Positions 28,894 through 40,790 are shown, numbered from the stretch's first letter. The stretch is DNA of 64,000 nt from Mesostigma viride (GCA_009746045.1 RPFO01000104.1:5192395-5256394), one strand, 5' to 3'. Notes: generated from the letters alone by a model not told the origin. Program-made: numbers and translations.

Positions 28894-31535
28894 GCTCCCT
28901 CGTGGGTAGATCGGCCCCTGCCCGCACCCTGGTGCGCAATGAATTGCGACGACAGGAGGGGGGGGATCAGCAGCAGGGGTGGCGACAAACTTTTAAACTA
29001 GATGTTAACAGGAAGTTCAAAGGAAGGAGGGAAGAAAACAGGAGGAATCTCCAAAATAGGCTACCGCTAGTTGCTACCTCTAGTTGGATGTGTGGCCATG
29101 CTGTTAGAGATCTGCCAGGCTAGGGGCCTGAAAGGAACAATAGCACAGATAGCAAAATAAGCAGGGTTTGTAGGGGTGGAGGGATGGTGAAACAGAGGGC
29201 CGAGAAAACAGGGCGGGTAGGGGGGAAAGGGGGAGCAGGGAGGAAAAATGAGAATGTTCGTGTTAGACAAGGGCCTATCCCCTGGCTGAGCTGCTTGCCC
29301 AACAGCCTCCCTAACCTTCATTTCGGTAAATTGCAGATAAAATCCAGACTGAACGAAAGGCAGAAAAGGCATGCCGAGTGCTGACAGGAATAATGCATAG
29401 CTCAAGTAAGGGCTGCAATGATGCTGCCATCAAATAGTGAGTGAGCTCTACTGACTCACTCACTATTGATAGCAGTAAATAGATCCGTCTAGCATCGTAG
29501 GCCGGTGCAGGCTGCAACAAACAACAGTAAGCACAGAAGCTCGCCCTGGACTGTCGTTGATATTTTTTATGACTGCTGCTGAGGCTCTGGCGACCTGGCA
29601 TCCATCGCATTCATGGAAAATTTTGCAATGATCAGGCTAAAGGGGACGGAAATATGGACAGAGACGTGCAGTGATATGGAGGCCAGGGAGATGAACTTCG
29701 GAGATTTATGGGCAGGTGGAACCAGCAATATACAAGACATGGCGGTCTGTGCTCCAAACCCCAAATGTTGCATGTGACAAGTTGTGACGAGTTATCTGCG
29801 CCAATCTGCAGAAAACTCCAAACAATATGCTGCCTCCTGCTCCATATAAATGTCCTGCTGGAGGCAAAGTTGAGCTGCACCCTTATTCTCCATGCATTTA
29901 TTCATTTTAACTAACCTCGCCGACCCAGTGATGATGGCATTCTTCCACTTATAGGGAGTGAACGCGACCGGCTTGCATGCAGAGTGCTAATGCCGCGTCA
30001 TCCCCAAAGTTGAAATGCATTGAAGCGGTAGATCTAAATATCTACCGCGACGGAAGGGAGTGTGCACAAAGCACGCGTGTGTCGCTGGGTAATGCGGATG
30101 ATCTGCTACCCTGCATCTCACGCATGTCAAGGTCAAAACCATAAATGTCTGCGGTTGATATATACGGCAGAAGAACCGCAATGCGACCTCAAATGGCACC
30201 AATCTCGCTAGTCATGCATGTGAACTAAGGATATAAAGTAAAATGGGCGGCGGTAGCCTATCACCATAGCCTACGTTCGAGGAAACGATTAGTAAGTGAT
30301 GCATGGAAAATGTGGCGCGGTCTAAAACCGGCTCTGCGCACACACGCACCCCCCCGTTTCGTGATGCACACTGACAGCGGCCGGTTACAGTATCTGGCAG
30401 GCTCCGTTAGTTGTACGGTAGTACGATAAAACAATGTAGTAAAAGTGACCGTAATATTGAGATACATTTAATACGGCCACGATCTTGTAGCACGCGCTCA
30501 ACGTGCCCCTGCAGCAAGGAGACGCTGTCAGCTCACAGCAGAACAACACGGCGCGGGAATAAACTCAACTCAACAGCAGAACCTAATATAATATTTCCGG
30601 TGAAATGGGTGTTAGTTTATTTCGCAGCAGAACCTAATATAATATCCTGCCTGCTCCTGTCGTTCTTCTCAGTAGTCAGTAGTCACTAGTGAGTACTACC
30701 GATACTCTGCCGTGACAGCTGACAGCCAGTTGTGTGGCGAATGCAAGTTTCATGTGTCATTGCATGACCCCGCGACGGCTACAGTCTACACCCCCCGCCG
30801 CCCCCCCAACGTTTAAGAATCCCAGGTTTATGAGAATATAGCCAGATAGGGGACATCAGTCATGACACACTCCACAGACCACAGTTTATAATCATATACG
30901 AAGGCAAAATGAAAAAAGTTAAAACGTTAGCCTCCGACAATCTGGAGCTGTCAGGTATCATTAATTTATTCTGGAAGGTTCCGCCTTGCGACACGGAGCG
31001 GTAACTGGTCACGGTGAATGGTGATAATGGATGTTACTGCACGCTGAAAATTCATCGTAAATCACGGGCATAATCAGGTTGGCGTATCTAGCCGGCATTC
31101 TCCTTAGCTAGCACATGACACATCTATCTGTTTCTACGCCGATGAAATGCGGCTTGAAAGGCACCTAAATTGATGTCGAACTTGGAGAAAGGGTAGTCAG
31201 GATGCCGGAGAGTATGCCAGAGTGCATGCCAGAGTGGGCTACCACAGGTTTCATGCCCGCCTCGAAGCCAACTAACGCCAATATGACAAACTAGTTTAGA
31301 TAGGCATAAACTATTGCTGGCAGTAAGTTACTCGGAACATTCGCGGCTGGGGGCCTTTGAATCTTTGCACAATTTGGCGACTCTGTTACCGCGGCAACCG
31401 AGTTGCGTGCCAAATCATAAGGCAAGCCAAAAAACGGCCACGCGTATCTTAGGTGAATTGCTGGCATAAAGGCCTCCGGATCAGGAGATAACAGCCGTAG
31501 CAAGCGTCGGGCAAGCGGTTCAGCAGCAGCGCACA
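28894..31535. other. intergenic region between divergent GT29 and ARL2 genes
   Basis: About 2.6 kb without a recognisable gene. It holds a 13-bp-arm hairpin (AATAGTGAGTGAG ... CTCACTCACTATT, ~29434-29466), a short duplication of CAGCAGAACCTAATATAATAT (~30571 and ~30627) and, presumably, the promoters of both flanking genes. Confidence 0.5.
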
Positions 31536-34500
31536 ATGGGGCTCCTAGCCATTATCAAGAAAGTGAAGGCGAAGGAGAAAGAGATGCGTCTGCTGATGGT
31601 GTAAGTGCATGACTTGCGGTGCAGGCCTCATGGTGTAAGTGCATGCCTTTAACTCAATCTCGCTTGTACTTTCGCTAATACGGAACAACCGGCACGCCTG
31701 AAGCTCCACGTTCCCCCGTAAAGCTGTAGAAGTTTACCGCTGCCTTGGACAAAATTCTGACGACAGGCTCCCATTGCAAGCACATCCTGGCCGAGCTGCT
31801 ATAATTAGTTTGTAATTATGGCCGCTATTTTGATGCTCTCCTGTTTGCTCATATGACTTGTGCCAAATATTCCAGTATACCGTGTCCCTATTCTTGCAAT
31901 CGATGGCAATTAATGCATGCTCCTTGTGCACAACCTCCCTTCTGCTTGTCTGTGCCAGCGGCCTGGACAACGCAGGCAAGACCACGATCGTAAAGCGCAT
32001 CAATGGGGAAGACGTGTCGACCATCAGCCCCACGCTCGGCTTCAACATCAAATCCATGGAGTACAAGGGGTAAGTAAAAACAGTTAGGCCCAGGGGAGGG
32101 CAAAAGTAACAAGCCCATAACGTACACGGGGTGACTGGTAGTTATCAATTGCAGTACAAGGGGCGAGCAATAGTTATCAAGTGCAGTACAGGGGGTGAGG
32201 AAAGGTATCAAGTGCTTGCAGTACAAGGATGCGAGCCCTTGTGTGGAACCTGAATGCCTGGATCATGGTTGACTTTTCGGATGATGTTTATATACCTGAG
32301 TCATCTGTGATGTGGAGACGATGGAGCTATGGTTGATGAGCTGGTGACCTTCACCAGTTCGTTGGTGGCTACCCTGGGCTATGGGCGATGCACGACCCTC
32401 CCAAGGGAGGCCCGTGAAGGAATGGATGCTTTGGTTTGCAAATGCACGGGCTGTGCACTTGTGGCCTTCAGCAAGGGCCAGCACGGATAACCATACCCGG
32501 GTCATGGGTCATGTGCATGTGTACCCTATAGCGATGCATGGATAGGACCCTCAGCATGGCATGGATAACCACACCCGGGTCACGTGTCATGCGTGCGTGA
32601 GGTGCCACAGCTTCCGCCTCAACATCTGGGACGTGGGTGGCCAGAAGACTCTTCGATCCTATTGGCGCAACTACTACGAGCAAACGGACGGCTTGGTCTG
32701 GGTGATTGACAGTGCGGACGTGAGACGATTGGAGGACTGCAAGAAGGAGCTGCATGGGCTGCTCAAGGAGGAGGTGAGGATGGCCGTTTTAGGGACAGGG
32801 GGGGGAGCAATGCAGTAACGGCGGCGGGAGGAGCCGCACGAACTGATCACGGAAGTGGGTAGGAGGATGGTAGGGTAAGGTGAGGCGAGGTGGGGATGAT
32901 GGTAATGGGGACGGCGGGAGTAGTCACGCGACGAGGAGCGTAAGACAGGAGGGGGAGGAGGGGGAGTGGCACAGTTTGCGCAGCATCAAGGTGGAGGTGA
33001 TGATGATGGTAGTAGGGCGAGGGGAGCCGGGAGTCTCACAACAGGGGCGGCCAGGAGGCACTGCACGGGCTGCGAAGGGGGAGAGGAGGGCCAACGGGGC
33101 GTGGGGAGAGTGATCCAGTAGTGGAGAGCGCTCTGATGATTCGTGTCGTACGGATCTCTTTCATTCTGGGCTGCTGGCATGGCCATGACGCGTTAGCCTG
33201 TTAGCCGTTTTGTCCTCCCTCCCCCCTCCCCCCGGCCTCTTTGCCCCAACCTATCCATCTGCCACCCCCAAACCGCTACCCTATCCCCCTTCCCTCTTGT
33301 TCCCTCACTCGGTTCCTTGGCACCCATTCTACCCCGTCGCATCGCCACGCGTGCCCCTCTTACCGTCTCTACCAACACAACTACCGTACGCTACTATACA
33401 ACAAAATGTGTGGCAGTATCGCCACGCGTGCCCCTCCCACCCTCCAGGTGTTTGCTGCCTTGCCACTTGTTTGCTGCCAGAGGGCCGGTGTTTGCTACCC
33501 TGTCACTTGTTCGCCACTCCTCCCTCTAGGCAGGTGTTAGCCACTTGCTTGCTGCTACAGGGCTGCCGAGGTGGGCAATTCGAGGGGAACCACCGGAGCG
33601 CTGCATTAGTTGTCACCTGAGGAGTGATTGCCTGGCAAAATTTAGGAATGGTCACTGTACTGGTCACTGTAAACCTTTGTTGGTTGCCTTGCCAAGCCAA
33701 TGGACACCTGGATGCCGCCCCTCAATCGCTAGTCCATCGCAGCTGTGCCCATCACAGCGGGTGAGGTTCCGCCATTCGCCACAGTACGTCGTCACTATAG
33801 TTCATCGCTACAGTCCCTCACATCGCTATAATTCATCGCTACAGTACCTCGCATCGCTATTATTCTTGAAGGCATTGTTCTCAGAATATGTATGCATGCG
33901 ATCTCCAGACACCGCGTCATGGAAAGCCCATCTACCGAACTCTTAATTGCATCCTTGCCTGACATTTTTTGATGGCGCGATCTCAAAGCCCGCATTGCCA
34001 TTCTCAGAAGCGGCCTCTCAGCTCGCCCCTCCTCGCTACGTTTTCTCTGTGCATGGCGCCTGGGTGTGGCGTTGACAAGCAGAAACTCGCGGGCGCCTCG
34101 CTGCTCATCTTCGCCAACAAGCAGGACATCTTGGGTGCACTGGATGCGGCACAAATCGAACAGGTGCACCCAAGCAAGGCCCCCCTTCTACCGCTTGGCA
34201 AGGCAGCACCTGAGTGGTTAGATCCTCATTCCCCAGATTCCCTGTTCGCAACTGACGATTTTATATGATAGCGACTAGTACCCTAATACTAGTCTTTAGT
34301 ATTATAGTGGCTGGGACCACAATTCTAGTACTACTACGATAGTGATCCTAGTATAATCACTAATATACTAGTATTTAGCATAATAGTGATTAGTACACCA
34401 ATACAGGTATTTAATTTAATAGCGATCAGTATCCAAAGACTACTTAACCTTTAGTATACACATAAGCACGAATGCTGCTACTAGTTAAGCTAAAGTCACA

Positions 34501-35705
34501 CTACTACGTAGTACTAATGCTGCTACTAGTTAAGCTATAGTCACACTACTACGTAGTACTAATGCTGCTACTAGTTAAGCTATAGTCACACTACTACGTA
34601 GTACTTATGCTGATACTAGCTTAGCTATAGTTACACTACCACTACCACATAGTACTAATGCTGCTACTAGTTAAGCTGTAATATAGTAGTATGTACACAT
34701 ACATGCTTAAGTGGATACAGGGGGGAGCGCTCTTGTCTGTAAACCTTACCTGCAGGTATGTTTTGCATCTTCTAGTCTGTCACACCAGGGCGCTCTGTGT
34801 AGTGGCTAGTCATGGCAGTAGAGGCCTGTACATGGCCGTGATCGGATCTAGCCGTGCGGCACATGCGATGTATGCATCGCTTGCCGATCGATGCCAACAT
34901 ACGCTGCTAAGCGTGTGTGAGATGTGCTTTGATGGCATATTTGTGGTGCATAAAACTGGCGCTCGAGCTACCTGGCCCAGTTGAGTAACCCATTTGTATG
35001 GATGGTGGGTGAGGCAGGTACAGAAACCCAGGCTCTGGAGCTAAGCAACGTGGTGGAAATGTGTTAATGAGATGGCTTGTGTGTGTGGTGAGATGTGCAG
35101 GTGCTGTGGCTCGACATGATGGTGTGATAATGTGTTTTGGGTGGCGTGTGTGTGGTGTGGTGGAGCAGGTGGGCCTGAGCAACTTGATGGGCTAGTGACG
35201 GGCTGATTCTGGCCATGCCATCACTTGTGCGTCAAATGTAAATAATGTGCGATTTGCAGTCGCTGGATCAAAGTGACATCATGACATGTGTTTGGATGGC
35301 ATGCGCGTGGTGTACGAGAACTGGCACTTGAGCTTCGCGTCATGAGGGCGTGAGTATTTGTTTGGATGGCATGTATCATGCACAGGCGGGACGAGCTGGG
35401 CGAGATGACGGGGCTGGCCATGACCATGCCATTGCATGGGTATTGATAATAAACAAATGCTACAAAATTACTGAAAGCAGGTGCTGCATCTGGGCTGGAT
35501 GATAGGCTGCTTATTATGCGTGTATGAAATGAAATGTGCTATGATGGCTTGTGGTGGCCTGGAGCAGGCGCTGGATCTGGGCGAGATGGTGGGCAGCCGC
35601 CACTGGAGCATCTGTGGGTGCAGCGCCATCACGGGGGAGGGTCTGCTGCGCGGGATGGATTGGGTGGTGTCTGACATCGCGTCCCGCATCTTCATGTACG
35701 ACTGA
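31536..35705 (+). CDS. ARL2: ADP-ribosylation factor-like 2 GTPase (ARL2/TITAN5), 5 exons
   Basis: Small GTPase that, with tubulin cofactors, controls tubulin folding and microtubules (TITAN5 in plants). Exons: 31536-31600, 31959-32069, 32611-32773, 34083-34163, 35568-35705. Every junction is GT-AG, and the phases give 185 residues against 184 for animal ARL2. Visible motifs: N-terminal amphipathic [18 protein letters not shown]-loop GLDNAGKT; switch I with [10 protein letters not shown]3 WDVGGQ; switch 2 [21 protein letters not shown]4 NKQD; G5 GCSA; C-terminal end [10 protein letters not shown]. Gly2 is present, as in ARL2 proteins generally. The sequence appears fully functional. Introns 1, 2, 3 and 4 and the 3' flank carry decayed copies of adjacent exon edges. 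Confidence 0.94.
31590..31650 (+). repeat. duplicated exon 1 donor boundary (ARL2)
   Basis: GATGGTGTAAGTGCATGACT at the real 5' splice site (31596-31615) is repeated 34 bp later as CATGGTGTAAGTGCATGCCT (~31630-31649). Confidence 0.85.
32060..32236 (+). repeat. four decayed copies of the exon 2 donor boundary (ARL2)
   Basis: The real boundary GTACAAGGGGTAAGTA (32061-32076) is echoed as GTACACGGGGTGACTG (~32122), GTACAAGGGGCGAGCA (~32154), GTACAGGGGGTGAGGA (~32186) and GTACAAGGATGCGAGC (~32221). The later copies sit in a ~33-bp tandem unit with TAGTTATCAAGTGCA. Confidence 0.85.
34455..34690. repeat. ~63-bp AT-rich tandem repeat in ARL2 intron 4
   Basis: Five copies of AATGCTGCTACTAGTTAAGC followed by TATAGTCACACTACTACGTAGTACT. 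Each unit contains the palindrome AGTACTACGTAGT-like core. Confidence 0.85.
34905..35567 (+). repeat. tandem decayed copies of the exon 5 acceptor region (ARL2)
   Basis: The sequence before and into exon 5 (TGTGCTATGATGGCTTGTGG ... GAGCAGGCGCTGGATCTGGG) is echoed several times upstream: TGTGCTTTGATGGCATATTTG (~34924), GAGCAGGTGGGCCTGAGC (~35163), GTGTTTGGATGGCATGCGCG (~35288), GACGAGCTGGGCGAGATGACG (~35390) and AGCAGGTGCTGCATCTGGGC (~35477). Confidence 0.65.
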
Positions 35706-35918
35706 GAAAGGGGCATATGCGACGGAGGCATGCGTGTGTTTTCATGTCGACCGGCTGAAGAACGAATGGGAAACCTGTATGGATGTACGTCTAAGGAGGC
35801 ATGCACTCGTTTTTGTGTACGACTGATGAGGGGGCGATTGGTTTTCGTACACTGAGGCGCCGTATGTTCATGTACTACTGAGGACGGATTGTTCTTATAT
35901 GTTCTTGTACGATTGGCC
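35706..35918 (+). repeat. copies of the ARL2 stop-codon end in its 3' flank
   Basis: The coding end TTCATGTACGACTGA (35691-35705) recurs as TTCATGTCGACCGG (~35741), TTTGTGTACGACTGA (~35812-35826), TTTTCGTACACTGA (~35842), TTCATGTACTACTGA (~35867-35881) and TTCTTGTACGATTGG (~35902). Confidence 0.75.
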
Positions 35919-36439
35919 CGGAGCTGCGTATACTATCGCTGACGAGGAGTCAAGTAGGACCGAGCAGCTGCACATATGACTCAGGAAGTACCATGCATTT
36001 TGTGACTGGGCAGCTGGAGGAGTGGAAGGGGCAGCCAACTTTTCTGGGTTCCGCTTACCCCTTTGGAGGCAATGGCTGTGGAGGCTATGTGTCGCACTGC
36101 ATGGCCGCAGCGCGTGATCTGGTCTGGTAGGCGCCAGCGCTGCTTTAAGCACCAAGAGCTACCGTAAGTGCATCTTTGTTGGGACTATGGATTGGCCAAC
36201 TAACTGCGTGGGAAGCCAAGGCCAAACGTCTGCCCCTCACCGACGTTCGGCGCACTAGTAAAACCTAGCGAGCAATGATTTTGAAAGGCACTCCTGTTGA
36301 AGTCCTGTCAGGTGCATTCATAAGCACTTGAAGTTGTTATCAAGCATACAAGAAGGGAGCAGGCATGCCTTTGATCTGTCAGTGGTGTAAGTGTGCATGC
36401 ATTCTCCTGGTTGAGGAGGATGTGAAGCTTCCTCACGGA
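35919..36439. other. no gene recognised
   Basis: About 520 bases between the ARL2 3' flank and the second mobile-element block, with no supportable feature. Confidence 0.4.
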
Positions 36440-37048
36440 TGGCTTCACACATTCTTTGGCGCAGGCGGCCAGGCGCCTGGGCCTAGCTGGGCACCTGGCC
36501 AGCACAGATTGATGTAAGGTGGATACATCAGATAGGCTAGCTGGCATAATTAATTGAGAACGTACATAGTCGCTCTTAGCGTTAAATTGAATTATAACAT
36601 GACTCCGTTGGGAGATCATGTAGCATGTATTCCCTTGGTTGATGGATGGGGTGGGCGAAGCCTAACTAAGCTAACTCTAAACTATTTTACAAAAATCCTA
36701 GCTATTTTACTGAATCTACTCTGCAAAGCGCCCCTTCCTCTTAGGGGGGGGGGCGCTTGCCCACAGGGGCGGGCATGTGGGCCTGGACAATCGTCTGCCA
36801 CCTCTTCTTGTCCTGCATGACAGTCCAAGCAAGAGAGAGGGAGGAAATGCGGTGTTCAAACTGTCAGAGCTGGGACCACGAGCTAGGTCGGCCATCAACT
36901 GATCTGTATAAAAAGTGTATAAAAATTTCATGGTGCAGGTCTACCAACGGGCGACTGGGTTTGTCTTTGAGTGGGGCCAGCCGGCCAGGTCAGGACTGAT
37001 ATGCCGCCCTGGCTGGCCAAGCCGCTGGGGGCCGGCGCCAGACCAATG
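36440..37048. mobile_element. LINE 3' fragments
   Basis: A segment similar to the 3' parts at 12325-12430 and 16440-16510 (GGCGCCTGGGCCTAGC, CACAGAT...GATACATCAGATAG, GACTCCGTTGGGAGATCATG) is followed by a piece sharing phrases with 15240-15480 (CTATTTTAC, GCAAAGCGCCCCTTCC, TCCAAGCAAGAGAGAGGGAG). These are dispersed remnants of the same LINE families. Confidence 0.6.
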
Positions 37049-37322
37049 AATGAATGAATGAATGAATGAATGAATGAATGAATGAATGAATGAATGAATG
37101 AATGAATGAATGAATGAATGAATGAATGAATGAATGAATGAATGAATGAATGAATGAATGAATGAATGAATGAATGAATGAATGAATGAATGAATGAATG
37201 AATGAATGAATGAATGAATGAATGAATGAATGAATGAATGAATGAATGAATGAATGAATGAATGAATGAATGAATTGAATTGAATTGAATTGAATTGAAT
37301 TGAATTGAATTGAATTGAATTG
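37046..37322 (-). repeat. (TGAA)n to (TTGAA)n microsatellite forming a retroelement tail
   Basis: About 56 copies of TGAA (37046-37272) change to about ten copies of TTGAA (to 37321). They are followed immediately by the terminal stem-loop sequence ACTCTGTTGGGAGT of a minus-strand LINE-type 3' end. Read on the minus strand, this is a 3' end followed by its simple-repeat tail. Confidence 0.8.
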
Positions 37323-37984
37323 TAACATAACTCTGTTGGGAGTATATGTAGCACATAGCCCAGAGAAGGGGCATATGGCCTATCATACATTCTAAGCTAC
37401 TTCCTGCAAGGGTGGGAATGTAAACAACACTTGCTCTAGGTGCACTAGGGCACCTGCACCACCCAGAGTTTCAGGCAACACCCAGCTAAGGGGAGCCTGT
37501 CATAGGTGGGGAAGATCAGCACAGCTATACAAAAGCTAGGGCGTGGCTTCTCAGCAGGGAGTGACCCCCTGCATTAATTAATTAATTAATTATCAACATC
37601 ACTCCGTTGGGAGTCAATGTAGCACATATCCCTGAGAAGGGGCATATGGCTTTTAATACATTCTAGGCTACTTCCTGCAAGAGTGGAATGTAAGCAGCAC
37701 TTGCTCTAGGTGCCTCAAGGGCACCGGCACCCTCATGATCTTCACACTATGCCCAGCTAAGGGGGAGTATGTCATGTGGGGGAAGATCATCATGGCTATA
37801 CAAGAGCTAGGGCATGGCTTCTCGACAGAGAGCATCTCTCTGCATGGCATAGCATGGCTAAATTCTTAATGCAACATCCATGGGGGTCCCATTATAGACA
37901 AACCATGGCTAAATGTTGAAGGCATCATCCATGGGGGCCATTATGGGCGCACATGCGCGGGGCCACATGCTAGGCTAAGCCTTA
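37323..37984 (-). repeat. two LINE-type 3' ends in tandem, minus strand
   Basis: Two related ~240-400 bp segments, each beginning (plus view) with a hairpin near GTTGGGAG, then GTAGCACATA and AGAAGGGGCATATGG (37331-37380 and 37601-37650). They are separated by (ATTA)n at 37571-37592. The second runs into the broken ORF1-like gene at 37985. Confidence 0.7.
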
Positions 37985-39387
37985 CTAATCTACACTACTG
38001 GTATATATATTCCTAGTCTGAGGTGGCAGGAGGGGGCTGCCAGGGCTTGTGGTCAACGTGGATGACCGCCCCCTCCAGTATACCGGCTTCCCCCTTGCGC
38101 TCTGCCGGAGCTGAAGGTAGGTCGGCCATAGCTCGCGTCGCCGCTGTTGCGGGGCCAGGGTCAAGTCGTCGTCCAGCGTGAAGCGAGTCTCCGAGAGCTT
38201 CTTGCGGCATTTAAGGAACGCCAGCTTGTCCGCCATGTACTTAAAGGTGAGGAGCACGGGTGCCGGGCCAGCCTTCCCCCGCGCGCGGGGGAGGCGGACA
38301 GCCGACATGTCCAGCTCACCAGTTAGTAACATGGGGGCAAGAATGGCGCGCTTAAATGCCTCAAGAAGGCTCGTGGAGGTCTCACCTGCCGGCTGGTCGA
38401 AGTGCTTGACGATGACATTGTGGCTGCGCCGGGCGATGTCGGCTTCCTCGCGAAGGTCGAGGGCTTGTTGCTTGAGTTGTGCCGAGATGGTGGAGGTGGT
38501 GGAGGTGGTGGAGGTGGTGTGCTGCTTAAGCAAGTCTGCCCAGGTGGAGGGAGCATCGCCGGCCGAGCCAGCAGGCGCCGGCTGGGCGGCGATGTCCTTC
38601 ACCGCCTGGGCGGTGAGGCCGGCGGTGTCATGCAAGCTCTCAAGGGCGTTGGCGGTGGCTTGAAGGCGTTGGTCGAGGTCGAGGAGCTGGGCTTTGATGT
38701 CGGCAGTGGAGGCGGAAATGGCAGTGGAGGTGGAGGCGGCGGCGGTGGAAATGTGACTGAGGAAGTTCAGCAGTCAGCGTGCCGCCGATTGCTGCTATGT
38801 CGGCAGCAAGGGGGGTCACGTGCTGCTGAAAGGCTTCCGTGAGGATGGAGCGGAGGGTGGGGACGGAAAGGGGTGAAGCCCAGATCTCGGCGTCAGAGCG
38901 CTGGAGAAGGGAGTTGAGGATGGCGTGCTGGAGATCGGGGGCGGAAGCCGCCGATCAGATGGTAGATGTTGCCCACGCGGCTGCCGTCCGGGGCGAGGAG
39001 GCGGTTGGTGGAGTAGAGATGGAGACACAGGTCGTTAAGCGAAGCGTAATCCCCGAAGAAGATGCAGCGCATAGCATCGGTCGGAGAAATGGTGGCCCAG
39101 TCGTAATCTGCGACCTTGAAAGGCCGGGGACGAAAGCTCGGTTCTGTGTATTGGGGGCGTGAAGACCCTCCTGTGTCGTCGGCTGGGCGGGTGCGCTTGG
39201 GGTCAGGCGATGCAGATGGCGAGGCGTTAAGCCCGCCGGGGGGTTGCGGGACGACCACCAGTGCACGACTAGTGTCATCGCCGCCTGCCGGACCTGATGG
39301 CGAAGCTGCAGCCGGAGCTGCAGACGTATTGTCATTGCCGAGCGCGGCCGCCAGGCTGCGTTGCGTCGGGGCGCGTTTGTTCGCCAT
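37985..39387 (-). pseudogene. LINE ORF1-like gene, multiply frameshifted copy
   Basis: Starts at ATG 39387 (MANKRAPTQRSLAAALGND, a Pro/Ser/Ala-rich head) and continues with DWATISPTDAMRCIFFGDYA. It changes frame around 38890-38640 and then carries the coiled-coil and RRM-like part (RRSHNVIVKHFDQPAGETST; KAGPAPVLLTFKYMADKLAF; TRFTLDDDLTLAPQQRRREL). It changes frame again near 38090, before the final VIHVDHKPW. Closely related to the copy at 17257-18052 and, more distantly, to the intact gene at 40984. Dead copy. Confidence 0.7.
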
Positions 39388-39743
39388 ATATTGCGTTTTA
39401 GATTCAGAAAATTATATCAGCATGTGCGTCTTAGAAAGACGAAGCGATAGTGATATTCACGGCTAAATTCGGTGCTCAAACGTGAAAGTTATGAGCTCCG
39501 ACAGCCATGCATGGCTACCTCGTGGCCGGATTTGCGTGCATCATGAACCCCCTGCATGGGCACGGCATAATTAAATAAAGCTAGGTATCATCTGGAGGGT
39601 GGCTCATCATAGGCACACATGTACATGACTAAAAAGGCTGGGCTAGGCGGGTATAGTCTGATCAGGCGGGTATAGTGCCTGTAGTAGGCGGGCATGTACA
39701 AGGCCACTGTCTATCTATTCTACACTACTGCTGCTGTATTCCC

Positions 39744-40101
39744 CTAGGCTGGGGCTGCCGGAGTCGCTGGGGCCGCGGTGGTCGAGGGGGTCGCGTGCCA
39801 GGGCTTGTGGCCGACGTAGATGTCCGCCCCCTTCCAGTACACCGGCTGGCCCGCCTTGGTCTGCCGGAGCTGGAGGTAGGTCGGCCATAGCTCCCGTCGC
39901 CGTTTACGTTGCTGCGCCAGGGTCAAGTCGTCGTGACGTCGTCCACGGTGAAGGGAGTGTTCTCGAGCCGCTTGCGGCTCTGAGGAACGAAACCTTGTCC
40001 GCTGGGCTGTCAAAGATGAGAAGAAGCGGAGGCGCCCCTGCCTTACCCCGCGCGCGGGGGAGGCGGTGGGCGGTCAGCTTAATCTCACCAAGGAGGCCCA
40101 T
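39744..40101 (-). pseudogene. LINE ORF1-like gene, C-terminal fragment
   Basis: Minus-strand frames give GLLGEIKLTAHRLPRARGKA, a PPLLLIFDSPADKVSFLRA-like segment, DLTLAQQRKRRRELWPTYLQ and KPWHATP. This is the last ~120 residues of the same family, with frame breaks near 39960-40010. It ends at a (TGAA)/(TTAATTAA)-rich junction near 40110-40205. Confidence 0.65.
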
Positions 40102-40249
40102 GCGTGCAAGGATTTGAATGAATGAATGAATGAATTAATAATCAATCAATTTATTTATTTATTAATTAATTGATTATTTATTAATTCATGAATTCATGTT
40201 AATTAATAGACACACAACGTGACATAGAAACACAACGTGACATAGACAC

Positions 40250-40790
40250 ACAAGATATGACAACGTGACTGCGTCATGTGAGGATAAGTCCTTAGTGGGA
40301 GGGGAACATGGGATGGAAGGGATGACGTAAGCTAGCTAGGTCGATCCTAGTTACAGGGTACGTTACTAATTACCGCTCCACCCATATATATTAAGGTGGC
40401 GCGGCCCTTGGCTCTTAGCCACGTGGCTGGGGCCTCCCTCACGGCAGGTTACACGGCGGACCGGGCGGAGCGGGCCAAGCTCCTGGCCTACGGCGACGTC
40501 GGGCACCATCGTGTGGTGCCCTGTGTCCTGGAGGAGTTTGGGGCCATGGGGCCCCTGACCTCCGCCTTCTTCAAGGAGTGTTGCCGGCTCCGGGAGGACC
40601 GGCTGGACCTGGAGGGCCAGCGGGCCTCATGGTCGGCGCGGACCTGGACGTCATATTGGCGTCAGCGCTTGTCGGTGGCGCTGACTCGGGCCATGGCTGA
40701 CATCATGCTCCGCCGTACGCGGGCTGATTTTGCGGTGCAGCAGGGCTATTAGGTTCCTCTCGTTAGGAGTCTCCATTGGTCTTATCGTAG
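40250..40790 (+). pseudogene. retroelement remnant with a 118-residue frame
   Basis: Positions 40258-40356 match the outer arm of the 12-kb foldback element (GCGTCATGTGAGGATAAGTCC, GGGAGGGGAACATGGGATGG, CCTAGTTACAGGG). The frame at 40396-40752 (start not certain) ends ARTWTSYWRQRLSVALTRAM ... ADFAVQQGY, resembling the C-terminal tails of some algal retroelement polyproteins. No catalytic motif is present, so I treat it as a fragment. Confidence 0.4.
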
